Shown here piece after piece: positions 23,116 to 30,848 of a DNA stretch of 34,458 bases. This stretch comes from an uncultured Rickettsiales bacterium (GTDB lineage Bacteria; Pseudomonadota; Alphaproteobacteria; Rickettsiales; Deianiraeaceae): contig CAJQOT010000067.1 in assembly GCA_905480015.1 (NCBI GenBank), forward strand, positions 1 to 34,458, read 5' to 3'. The notes under the pieces are model-generated. The model made no database searches, had not been told where the DNA came from, and saw only the letters and a list, made by a program, of their open reading frames with translations. The translations under genes and the position numbers were made by a program. The stretch's first letter is position 1. Every line of letters starts with the position of its first letter.

Positions 23116-23896
23116 TTAATTGTATAAATACTGATTGCTTACCAATGTTAAGAACACGCACAGCTTGACGCAAGTAAGATATTTTTTGAGTAACGCTTGA
23201 AATTCTTTCAAATGCAAAGCTATCACTTTCTTTTCGTGCAATTTTACACAGTTGATATTCCAAAAATAAAAATAATTTTTTTTCTATCGTTTTATCAATT
23301 TTAGTATTTAACATCTGGAAGACATCATCAAACTTCATTATTTGTACACTAAGCAATTCTTGATATATTTCAAAATCATAACCTGCATCTTGAAATAACT
23401 CAAAGTTTTCCTCAATTTTAAAGAATTTTACAAGCACTGAAAACTCATTTTGTGTCGTAATATTTTCAGAAATTACTAAGCTACGAGATTTTATTGTTGC
23501 AGGAATAGCATTTATACTAGAATAAAGTAAATAAAATACAGTGCCTCTTGGTGGCTCTTCAGTAATTTTTAACAAAGCATTTAGTGCTGAAACTGAAGCA
23601 TTCTCAATGCCCTCGATGACAATAATTTTATTGCTACCAAATGATGTATTTTGTGCATACGAAGAAATTGATCGTGCATGCTCAACTTTTAGCGGAACTC
23701 TATCTTTGATATGATTTGTATAAAATAGAAAATCAGGTGAAGCAAGTATACTGTCTTTTTCAAGGTTATAGCGGAATGTAAATAGCTCAATTAACAATTT
23801 ACATTCACATAGTGCGTACAAACTGGGCAATAAATAACAATGATGACGACCCTCACCTTTCCACATAGAAAGGAAAGGGAAATTGTTTTGTATCAT
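23087..23896 (-). CDS. holB: DNA polymerase III delta' subunit
   Basis: The delta' subunit is the stator of the clamp loader. The 269-residue protein has a divergent AAA+ domain: KIIVIEGIENASVSALNALLKITEEPPRGTVFYLLYSS, containing the NALLK-EEPP motif, then the IPATIKSRS sensor segment. The N-terminal region lacks a recognisable P-loop (the corresponding stretch reads RHHCYLLPSLYAL), as delta' proteins in several lineages are not ATP-binding. A helical C-terminal part follows. It is shorter than the E. coli subunit (334). The start overlaps the tig stop (ATGA), so tig, holB and the amidase are probably one transcript. Confidence 0.88.
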   Translation of the reverse strand: MIQNNFPFLSMWKGEGRHHCYLLPSLYALCECKLLIELFTFRYNLEKDSILASPDFLFYTNHIKDRVPLKVEHARSISSYAQNTSFGSNKIIVIEGIENASVSALNALLKITEEPPRGTVFYLLYSSINAIPATIKSRSLVISENITTQNEFSVLVKFFKIEENFELFQDAGYDFEIYQELLSVQIMKFDDVFQMLNTKIDKTIEKKLFLFLEYQLCKIARKESDSFAFERISSVTQKISYLRQAVRVLNIGKQSVFIQLIEEVYALAS

Positions 23897-25209
23897 TTTT
23901 GTGTATTTTGCTCAACTTTTTCTTTTTCCGACTTAATAATTACTTCAAACTCCTCCTTAGACTTTACCTGCTCTTTTGATGGTATTGCTTCGAAGATGCT
24001 ATCATATATTTTATTTTCAAAAAGTAAATTTTGCACCGATGCCTTCATTTGTTCATTTTTCTGATATATATCAAAAATCATTTTAGGATTTTGCCCATAC
24101 ATGCTAGCCATTGATTCTATATACATCATAAAATCTTGCTGTGAAACTTCTATTTTTTTATCGCTCGCATGGTTCATCAAAAATATGCTCAGTCTAATAT
24201 CTTCCAATGTCTGTGGCTTCACATCTTCACCCTCTGATTGTGTTTCTTTTTCAACAGGAACCATAGAAGGTGGAACTTCAAAATCTAACAATGCCTTAAT
24301 TTTTTCAAAAATAATATTTTTTTGGGTGTTTTTATAAGACCCTACATAATTATCAATCAAAGATTTTTTAATATCCGTCTTAAGTGCGTCTAGTGTTTCA
24401 AATCCAAGTTGTTTTGCAAACTCATCATCTAATTCTGCTGGAATTTGCTTTAATACCTTTTTAATTGTTACTTTGAATTCAACAGGCTTGCCCGCGAGGT
24501 CTTTAGCGTGGTATTCTTCTGGAAATACCAAAGAAAGTGTTTTTTCTTCTCCTTTTGTTAAACCTATAAGACCATCTTCAAAGCCGTTGATTAAAGATTT
24601 TGATCCAATTTCTAGCTCATGATTTTCAGACTTGCCACCCTCAAATTCAACACCATCTTGATACCCTACAAAATCAATTACTGTAATATCGCTATTTTCA
24701 ATAGGACCATCTTTCTCTTCTTTCGATGATCTACTTTTTGCGATGCGTTGTAATTCATTAGCAATATCTTCGTCTTTTACATCGAGAGAATATTTTGCAA
24801 TATCAACCTTTGAAAAGTCTATTTCAGGAACATTTGGCAAAAGTTCATATGTGACTTTCATAGATACATCTTTAATATTGGCGGTGCTACGGTCTGCCGG
24901 CAGGCTAGACTCACTGTCGATATCAATATTGGGTGAAGTTGCAAGTTTGTAGTTATTTTTTTCTGCAATCTCTGCAATGCAGGCATTTGCCTGTTTGTTT
25001 ATGATTTCATAAAAAGTTTGCCCAAAGTATGTTTCTTGAATAACATTCATTGGTGTTTTACCTTTTCTAAAGCCCTTCAAATGTGCGTTTTGTTGAATTT
25101 CTTTCAATTTAGCTTCTGTTTGCTGACCAATTTCATACCCTGAAATTATGCACTCGTGAACTTTTATAAGGCTTCCATCTTCTACTAAACTTGACTGATA
25201 CAGTGACAT
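23893..25209 (-). CDS. tig: Trigger factor chaperone
   Basis: The ribosome-bound chaperone for nascent chains. The 438-residue protein has the ribosome-binding signature LKGFRKGKTPMNVI near residue 44, with GYEIGQ and QQNAH nearby. The FKBP-like prolyl isomerase domain follows: ITVIDFVGYQDGVEFEGGKSEN..ELEIGS, LINGFEDGLIGLTKGEEKTL and FPEEYHAKDLAGKPVEF. The long helical C-terminal arms end with QVKSKEEFEV and an acidic/basic tail. Length is normal. It is the first gene of tig-holB-amidase; the 178-base gap upstream holds no gene I can support. Confidence 0.96.
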   Translation of the reverse strand: MSLYQSSLVEDGSLIKVHECIISGYEIGQQTEAKLKEIQQNAHLKGFRKGKTPMNVIQETYFGQTFYEIINKQANACIAEIAEKNNYKLATSPNIDIDSESSLPADRSTANIKDVSMKVTYELLPNVPEIDFSKVDIAKYSLDVKDEDIANELQRIAKSRSSKEEKDGPIENSDITVIDFVGYQDGVEFEGGKSENHELEIGSKSLINGFEDGLIGLTKGEEKTLSLVFPEEYHAKDLAGKPVEFKVTIKKVLKQIPAELDDEFAKQLGFETLDALKTDIKKSLIDNYVGSYKNTQKNIIFEKIKALLDFEVPPSMVPVEKETQSEGEDVKPQTLEDIRLSIFLMNHASDKKIEVSQQDFMMYIESMASMYGQNPKMIFDIYQKNEQMKASVQNLLFENKIYDSIFEAIPSKEQVKSKEEFEVIIKSEKEKVEQNTQK

Positions 25210-25387
25210 ATTACAAATAAATTTTTACAAAAGTAATTGCCTTCACTTGCAAGTCAAGAAAATTTTTATACTTATACCCTTGCTTGCCGTATTCAAAGCC
25301 ATTTTTTATCTACTTTTCCAACACACATAATAATAATTTAGCCTAGTCAACACCTTATTACTCTACACGCTCCGACCTTTATCTTCG

Positions 25388-25909
25388 CTATGGTTTGTCT
25401 TTATCTATTTCTTCTTGTACTTTTCTCTGTCTTCCCGTGCCAGGGCGAATTGTCTGTTCGAGGTCTGACATTAGGTTAGAATCTGGCTTTGGAACTATTA
25501 CAAAATCATCACCTAATTCTGCCTCTGCTCTTGCATCTGCTTCTGCTCTTGCCTTTGCCTCTGCCTCTACTCTTGCCTTTTCCTCTGCCTCCGCTCTTGC
25601 CTTTGCTCTTGCCTCGTTTTCCCTTCTATTTATTTCATCCTTTCTCATCCTTTCCATTCGTGCTACATCTTCACAGCTAAAATCACCGTCTTGCAACTTG
25701 TCATGATCGGCATTTAATTGTTGCATAAGTTGAGTATAACCTGTCATACTTTTTTGCAAATTTTTATCTGGATGAATGTTTCTTGCCATTTCTTTGTAAG
25801 CTTTGTTAGCTCTCTTTTTAAACTCTGTAATATTTTCATTGGAGCGAGGTGGCTCAACTTTTATAGTTTCACAACACTGTATAACCTCTTCAGGTGTTAA
25901 TCTTGACAT
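25388..25909 (-). CDS. J-domain protein with Ala/Glu/Arg-rich coiled-coil tail
   Basis: A 173-residue protein with an N-terminal J-domain (about residues 3-74): a first helix, then KKRANKAYKEMARNIHPDKN with the HPD tripeptide at 46-48 and a third helix through LMQQLNADHDKL. J-domains stimulate Hsp70 ATPase. The usual Gly/Phe and zinc domains are absent. A charged stretch (80-132) follows, built of repeated A-R-A-E-A-type units, predicted to form a long helix, and an acidic tail with VIVPKPDS. No signal peptide is visible. It could be a DnaK co-chaperone or a secreted protein acting on host Hsp70; the sequence does not decide. The neighbours tig (chaperone) and an oxidoreductase are on the same strand. 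Confidence 0.78.
   Translation of the reverse strand: MSRLTPEEVIQCCETIKVEPPRSNENITEFKKRANKAYKEMARNIHPDKNLQKSMTGYTQLMQQLNADHDKLQDGDFSCEDVARMERMRKDEINRRENEARAKARAEAEEKARVEAEAKARAEADARAEAELGDDFVIVPKPDSNLMSDLEQTIRPGTGRQRKVQEEIDKDKP
25517..25618 (-). repeat. Degenerate short tandem repeat coding Ala/Glu/Arg helix
   Basis: About 100 bases of repeated GCCTCTGCTCTTGC-like units (plus-strand reading) encode residues 98-131 of the J-domain protein. It is the only stretch of strongly biased composition in this region, and copy number could vary by slippage. Confidence 0.6.
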
Positions 25910-26010
25910 TATAGTAAATATTAGTTATATCAATAACACACAATATATTTAATAGTGCAAGAAAAAACTTTAGCTTTAGCAAATCCTTTTGTTGTAATTG
26001 GGAAAGGGTT

Positions 26011-26979
26011 TTATATTGTATGTGTTTTTTCGTACAAATCCAATGCACTCAAATACCCACCTTCAATATCTCCAGATGCAAGCCAATCTCCGCAAATACC
26101 TATCTGCAAAGTATTGTCAAAAAAACTGGCACACCTGCGATGCTCCGTTGCCCTTGCGTATCTCCATAAATGGACTGCAAAATACTGAATATCTGTTGTT
26201 TTGAAGTGAATAAAGCGTTTTAATTCCTGTTGCAAAGTATTGGCAATTTCTGCCTGATTGCAATCAATGCTTTGGGTACTCCATGTAGATGTGGCGTGAG
26301 AAACAATGGTTGTAGGGCTTTCTACAGAATTTGATTGCAAGTTATTCACAAAGATTGCCTTAATTGGAGAGTCCATAATGTTTGCTACACTATAATTCAT
26401 TGCTACATTTTTGTTAAATCTTAGCATGAGTGCGAAACATGGTGACATATGGATTTGTTTTATTTGTGGTAAATATTGAAAAGTTTTAGGGAGAAGGTCA
26501 GATACTTGAGGCGATGGAATGGTAATTAATAATATGTCAAAGTCTCTAAAAGTTTGGTCTTCAGATTTTAACACCCACTTATGATGTGATCTTGCAATGT
26601 TTGTGATTCTTGTATTAAGATGTATTTGTAAATTTTTTACAAGATACTTACATAAGCTATTCATGTATGGATATGACAAATAATATACTTTATTGCTCTT
26701 CATTTCCTTTGCTTGCGAGTTATGCATATTAATAACCTTGCCTGAAAATTTCTTTATCACACCTTGATTTATCATTTGTGTACAGAAGTCTTGAAATTGA
26801 TCTGAATGTGCTGTAAATAACTGACACCCATGGTTAAAACGAAGATCGTCCACCCTCCTTGTAGACATTCGACCGCCAACACCTCTTGCTTTCTCAAAAA
26901 TTTCAACATCATGATTTTCTGATAGTTTGCTTGCTAAAGTTAGGCCAGAAATTCCAGCACCAATAATTGCAATTCTCAT
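26011..26979 (-). CDS. FAD-dependent oxidoreductase, renalase-like (COG3380 type)
   Basis: A 322-residue flavoprotein. The N-terminal Rossmann motif MRIAIIGAGISGLTLASKL with the following acidic residue in VEIFEKA binds FAD, then GVGGRMSTRR and FNHGCQLFTA are hallmark segments of the renalase-like amine/NAD(P)H oxidase group. The C-terminal part has YFAVHLWRYARAT, then IGICGDWLASGDIEGGYLSAL, the closing FAD-contact motif. It starts 57 bases from phrB on the other strand. Renalase-like proteins oxidise wrongly formed dihydronicotinamide isomers; whether this one does is unknown. Family assignment is good, substrate is inference. Confidence 0.85.
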   Translation of the reverse strand: MRIAIIGAGISGLTLASKLSENHDVEIFEKARGVGGRMSTRRVDDLRFNHGCQLFTAHSDQFQDFCTQMINQGVIKKFSGKVINMHNSQAKEMKSNKVYYLSYPYMNSLCKYLVKNLQIHLNTRITNIARSHHKWVLKSEDQTFRDFDILLITIPSPQVSDLLPKTFQYLPQIKQIHMSPCFALMLRFNKNVAMNYSVANIMDSPIKAIFVNNLQSNSVESPTTIVSHATSTWSTQSIDCNQAEIANTLQQELKRFIHFKTTDIQYFAVHLWRYARATEHRRCASFFDNTLQIGICGDWLASGDIEGGYLSALDLYEKTHTI

Positions 26980-27036
26980 AAATACTTGTAAAAAATAGAC
27001 TACCCGTTACTAAATACTAATACTTTTATTATACAA

Positions 27037-28398
27037 ATGAAAAAAGCAATAGTATGGTTTCGAAATAGTACTTTACGACTAGCTGACAATCCTGCACTTC
27101 ATTATGCTGCATCGGGCGGTTATCGCTGTATTTTTTTATACATCCATAACTCTGAACATACTATTGGATCTGCTTCAAAATGGTTTTTATATCATGCATT
27201 AACAAGCCTAGAGAATGATATTTTGAGGTATTATAATACCAAATTAATGATTAAAATTGGTCAAGAGCAAGAAATTTTACAACAATTGACAACAGAACGC
27301 AACATAGACCTTCTGACATACAATAAAGTTTATGAGCCAAAGGAGATGTTGCTTGATATAACACTTTTACAGAACTTGCAATGTAACATTGAATCATTCA
27401 ATGGTTCATTATTATTTGAGCCATCTTGCATTCAAAATAAACAAGGTGGGTTTTTTAAAGTTTTTACACCATTTTGGAAAAAACTTGCAAGTCAATTTGG
27501 AGAAATTCCAGAGATACAATCCATACCAAGCCATATTGATACTGACAATGTGCAGTCAAATACAACAGTCCAGAACTTAAACTTGTTACCAATGAAGCCC
27601 AATTGGGCAAGTGATTGGAATAAGTGCTATACCACAAGTGAAGAGCAAACGCATCAGATACTTGATAACTTTATTCAACATAAAATTGTAACATATACAG
27701 ATAAACGAAATATTCCATCACTAGATTCAACAAGCCATGTTTCTCCAAATTTACATTTTGGATTAATCTCTCCAAGGCAAATATACTATAAATTATTACC
27801 ATTTTTAGATAATAAATCAGCAGAACATTTCTTGATGGAAATTTGCTGGCGTGAATTTGCATACTATATTTTATATCACTTTCCAAGTTTGCCACACAAA
27901 AACTTTTTAACTAAGTTTAATCAATTTTTATGGCAAAACAATAATGAAGATTTAGTAAAATGGCAAAAAGGAGAAACTGGGTTTCCAATTGTTGACGCTG
28001 GCATGAGAGAGCTGCGACAAACAGGATATATGCATAATAGAGTTAGAATGATTGTTGCATCTTTTTTAACAAAAAACCTATTAATAGATTGGAGGTTGGG
28101 TGCGGATTGGTTTAATGATTACCTTGCAGATGCAGATTTAGCATCTAATTCATTTGCATGGCAGTGGGTTGCAGGGTGCGGATGCGATGGTGCACCATAT
28201 TTTAGAATTTTTAACCCTATTACGCAGGCACAAAAATTTGATAAAAATGCAGAGTATATTAAGAAGTGGATTCCTGAGATAAAAAACCTTTCTATAAAAG
28301 AAATACATGCAACAGATGATATTGCTGGATATCATAAGAAAATGATTGATTTGTCGTTTTCAAGAAAATTGGCGTTAGATTTATACAAGCATTTGTAA
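27037..28398 (+). CDS. phrB: Deoxyribodipyrimidine photolyase
   Basis: Photolyase repairs cyclobutane pyrimidine dimers using blue light and reduced FAD. The 453-residue protein has an N-terminal antenna domain opening KAIVWFRNSTLRLADNPAL (near the usual RxDLRLxDN pattern, with Ser-Thr replacing the Asp), then the FAD domain: TSHVSPNLHFGLISPRQI, EICWREFAYYILYHFP, GFPIVDAGMRELRQTGYMHNRVRMIVASFL, DWRLGADWF and FAWQWVAGCGCDGAPYFRIFNP. Trp residues of the electron chain are present. It is a class I type enzyme, probably active. It is unusual in an obligate intracellular bacterium and suggests exposure to light. It is divergent from the renalase-like gene. Confidence 0.94.
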   Translation: MKKAIVWFRNSTLRLADNPALHYAASGGYRCIFLYIHNSEHTIGSASKWFLYHALTSLENDILRYYNTKLMIKIGQEQEILQQLTTERNIDLLTYNKVYEPKEMLLDITLLQNLQCNIESFNGSLLFEPSCIQNKQGGFFKVFTPFWKKLASQFGEIPEIQSIPSHIDTDNVQSNTTVQNLNLLPMKPNWASDWNKCYTTSEEQTHQILDNFIQHKIVTYTDKRNIPSLDSTSHVSPNLHFGLISPRQIYYKLLPFLDNKSAEHFLMEICWREFAYYILYHFPSLPHKNFLTKFNQFLWQNNNEDLVKWQKGETGFPIVDAGMRELRQTGYMHNRVRMIVASFLTKNLLIDWRLGADWFNDYLADADLASNSFAWQWVAGCGCDGAPYFRIFNPITQAQKFDKNAEYIKKWIPEIKNLSIKEIHATDDIAGYHKKMIDLSFSRKLALDLYKHL

Positions 28399-28569
28399 CT
28401 CACGACACAACCGCCTTAAAAAGTGTTGGAACTCCAACCTTCCAAGCCTTTATTCGTAAACCATAAATTCTGTTTGTCAGCCAATAAAGTAAACATTGCT
28501 AATTGATCGGTAAAAAATACTTGACTTTCGGTCGTATTACATATTTTTTTAGTAAATTTTTGAATATAG

Positions 28570-29454
28570 ATGGAATCTATTCCCTTTGATAAGCGATCTG
28601 GTGAAATTTTCTATAATGGAAATTTTTTGCAATGGCAAGATGCTAAAGTGCACGTGTTAAATCATGGATTGCATTACGCTTCGTCTATTTTTGAAGGCGT
28701 GAGAATGTATGATGGGAAAATTTTTAAAAATACTATGCATAATCAACGTCTAGTAAACTCTGCTAAAATACTCGATTTTACCCTTCCTTATTCCGCTGAA
28801 GAGCTTGATAGGCTTTGCATTGAGGTGTGCAAGCGTAATGATTTACAAAATGCGTACCTTCGTCCTTTTGCTTGGCGTGGAAGTGAGCAAATGCAAATTG
28901 CTGGAAATAAAAACAAAGTACATCTTGCTGTTGCTGCGTGGCAATGGCCTGCTTTACATTCTGAATTAAAACGCACGGGGATTAATATGGTTGTGTCAAG
29001 TTATCGTCGTCCTCCAAAAAATTGTGCTCCAGTTTTTGCAAAAGCAGCAGGTTTGTATATGATTGTAACAATTTCTAAGCACGAAGCGGAAAGTAAAGGT
29101 TTTCAAGATGCCCTAATGCTTGACTATGCAGGTAACATCGCAGAAGCGACTGGTGCAAATTTCTTTGCAGTCTTTGATGGTGAAGTTCATACTCCAACGC
29201 CAGACTGTTTTTTAAATGGTATTACTCGTCAAACTGTTATTTCCCTTGCACAAGAACTTGGGTACAAAGTTGTAGAAAGAAAAATATCTATGTCAGAGCT
29301 TATAAATGTGCAAGATGCATTTCTTACTGGTACAGCTGCGGAAGTTTGTAGAGTATCGTCCATTACTGATGCAGATGGTACAAAGTATGATTTTAAAGAT
29401 AATAAAGTATCAATTCATCTTCTTGACAAATACCAAGAATTAGTTAGGAGTTAA
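28570..29454 (+). CDS. ilvE: Branched-chain amino acid aminotransferase
   Basis: A PLP enzyme of fold type IV that interconverts branched-chain amino acids and their 2-keto acids. The 294-residue protein has YNGNFLQWQDAKVHVLNHGLHYASSIFEGVR, PFAWRGSEQM, FAKAAGLYMIV with the PLP-binding Lys, GNIAEATGANFFAVFDG, and FLNGITRQTVISLAQE plus FLTGTAAEV, covering the cofactor pocket. Length is normal. It is preceded by a 171-base gap with no RNA gene found, and its stop overlaps dedA by 11 bases on the other strand. Other ilv/leu genes are absent from the window, so it may serve catabolism or only the final step of synthesis. Confidence 0.93.
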   Translation: MESIPFDKRSGEIFYNGNFLQWQDAKVHVLNHGLHYASSIFEGVRMYDGKIFKNTMHNQRLVNSAKILDFTLPYSAEELDRLCIEVCKRNDLQNAYLRPFAWRGSEQMQIAGNKNKVHLAVAAWQWPALHSELKRTGINMVVSSYRRPPKNCAPVFAKAAGLYMIVTISKHEAESKGFQDALMLDYAGNIAEATGANFFAVFDGEVHTPTPDCFLNGITRQTVISLAQELGYKVVERKISMSELINVQDAFLTGTAAEVCRVSSITDADGTKYDFKDNKVSIHLLDKYQELVRS

Positions 29455-30067
29455 GTCTTTTTTTCTTTCGATAAATATGACAAAAGAAATAAAATAAAAA
29501 TGCAACTATAAATAGTAAAATTGCTAATTTTATAATTGGCATTGCTATGTGTATTTTGTCCATGTTGTCACCAAGATAGTAACCTATGGTGGTAAGAATA
29601 AACATCCATAGTGCACTTCCAAGAATTGTATACAATGTAAAAAGCCATATATTCATTTTAGCAAAACCCGCAGGTATTGATATAAAGTGTCGCACAATGG
29701 GAAGCAGTCTACCAATGAATATTGAAATACTACCATATTTAGTAAAAAATACTTCAATTTTGTACAACTTTTCTTTTGGGAGCATTATATATTGACCATA
29801 ACGTATAATTAGTGGACGACCGAGAAAGTCTGCAAGAAGGTAATTTGCAAGAGACCCAAGATAACTTCCTAATACCCCAGAAAAGGTAACAAGGAAGAAG
29901 TTTAGCTTTCCTTGGTGAACAAGAATGCCAGCGGGTATCATAACAATTTCACTTGGTAGTGGAAATAAGCTACTTTCCATTGCCATTGCCAGTACAATAC
30001 CAAAATATCCAAATTGCTCTACAAGGCTAACTATATAATGAGATATCCCTGCAATAAAACTTTCCAT
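29444..30067 (-). CDS. DedA family membrane protein
   Basis: A 207-residue multi-pass inner-membrane protein. Features are VLAMAMESSLFPLPSEIVMIPAGIL (the conserved E..P.PSE..M..AG region), GSYLGSLANYLLADFLGRPLI, and FIGRLLPIVRHFISIPAGFAKM with the Arg and GR...P.VR motif, then ALWMFILTTIGYYLG. These match DedA/SNARE-associated proteins, proposed lipid-carrier translocases needed for membrane homeostasis. Five to six hydrophobic segments are visible and the C-terminus is basic. It may form a run with the small ORF and ssb. The substrate cannot be inferred, though DedA paralogues have been linked to undecaprenyl phosphate or other phospholipids. Confidence 0.92.
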   Translation of the reverse strand: MESFIAGISHYIVSLVEQFGYFGIVLAMAMESSLFPLPSEIVMIPAGILVHQGKLNFFLVTFSGVLGSYLGSLANYLLADFLGRPLIIRYGQYIMLPKEKLYKIEVFFTKYGSISIFIGRLLPIVRHFISIPAGFAKMNIWLFTLYTILGSALWMFILTTIGYYLGDNMDKIHIAMPIIKLAILLFIVAFLFYFFCHIYRKKKRLNS

Positions 30068-30070
30068 AGT

Positions 30071-30292
30071 TCAATTTTTATATTTCCCAAATATACCTAA
30101 AGATGGTAAATCTTCACAAATATCTTCAATTAACTCGATATAATCAGATTCAGACTCTATGATATCGTCTGATATATGATTATACATTTCGTCAACACCT
30201 GATATGGCTTTCAAAAAATTCATATTAGAAGATCTATTTCTAAACAAAATTTGCATTGAAAGAAAGCTGGGTATGTCTCTTTTATTATACAT
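30071..30292 (-). CDS. Possible small acidic protein between ssb and dedA
   Basis: A 73-residue reading frame begins at ATG 30292, 10 bases after the ssb stop, and ends 3 bases before the dedA ATG. It opens MYNKRDIPSF and has an acidic C-terminal half (SDDIIESESDYIELIEDICEDLPS). An upstream extension to 30463 would run entirely through ssb and is not credible. Position and spacing favour a real gene, but the sequence matches nothing I know and no ribosome-binding site is evident. Confidence 0.38.
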   Translation of the reverse strand: MYNKRDIPSFLSMQILFRNRSSNMNFLKAISGVDEMYNHISDDIIESESDYIELIEDICEDLPSLGIFGKYKN

Positions 30293-30302
30293 AAAAATAT
30301 GA

Positions 30303-30731
30303 TTAAAATGGTATGTCATCTTCAATGCCTGAAGAATTATCAACAGGTTCTTCGTATGAGCTTGATGATGATGTATTACCATCCTTACGGCTATCAACAA
30401 TTTCAAGCTTATTATTAAAGCCTTGCAAAACAACTTCTGTTGTATATTTTTCAACACCGGCATTGTCAGTCCATTTGCGTGTTTGCAATGAACCTTCTAT
30501 AAAAAGCTTCGTCCCTTTTTTTACAAACCTTTCTACAATATTAGAAAGACCTTCGGAGAAAATCACAATACGATGCCATTCTGTTTTATCGCGAGGCTCA
30601 CCAGTTGATTTATCCTTCCACTTCTCCGATGTTGCAAGAGAAAAGCTTGCAATTTTTTTTCCATCTTGAGTTGCACGAATGGTGGGTTCTTGACCTACAT
30701 TTCCAAGAAGTATAACTTTATTTACTGACAT
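30303..30731 (-). CDS. ssb: Single-stranded DNA-binding protein
   Basis: SSB coats single-stranded DNA in replication and repair. The 142-residue protein has the OB-fold start SVNKVILLGNVGQEPTIRATQDGKKIASFSLATSEKW, then DKTEWHRIVIF, VKKGTKLFIEGSLQTRKWTDNAGVEKYTTEVV. A short Ser-rich linker follows and the tail ends DDIPF, the conserved acidic tip that recruits partner proteins. Length is slightly short because the linker is reduced. It is preceded by a 117-base gap and may be the first gene of ssb, small ORF, dedA. Confidence 0.97.
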   Translation of the reverse strand: MSVNKVILLGNVGQEPTIRATQDGKKIASFSLATSEKWKDKSTGEPRDKTEWHRIVIFSEGLSNIVERFVKKGTKLFIEGSLQTRKWTDNAGVEKYTTEVVLQGFNNKLEIVDSRKDGNTSSSSSYEEPVDNSSGIEDDIPF

Positions 30732-30798
30732 AAAACCAAACGCAAATTTCTTTTGTAAAAAAGAAGTAGTGAAATACCTATTGTCAAGATATTTTTAA

Positions 30799-30834
30799 AA
30801 AGTAGGGTAATTATATACAATGTTAACCCACTTT
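30799..30834 (-). terminator. Probable terminator of the coiled-coil protein gene
   Basis: On the minus strand a 9-bp stem with one bulged base (30834-30826 with 30808-30799) and a 17-base loop follows the stop at 30849. The stem ends in CTTT followed by two more T residues. The T-run is short, so confidence is moderate. Confidence 0.4.
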
Positions 30835-30848
30835 ATAACTACATTATT

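Noticed and set aside
25210-25387. Terminator or promoter between the J-domain gene and tig
   Set aside because: ACTTGCAAGT is palindromic but no stable stem with a T-run and no well-spaced -10 hexamer was found.
25395-25706. Ser/Ala-rich plus-strand frame opposite the J-domain gene
   Set aside because: It is the reverse reading of the Ala/Glu/Arg repeat, which gives long open frames in several directions.
28399-28569. Possible tRNA or riboswitch in the phrB-ilvE gap
   Set aside because: No T-loop sequence, acceptor stem or leader structure could be drawn; a GTTGGA...TCCAAC palindrome at about 28426-28439 has too short a loop to be a terminator.
30293-30463. Upstream extension of the small ORF between ssb and dedA
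   Set aside because: It runs entirely inside the ssb coding region in another frame; only the part from ATG 30292 could be a gene.
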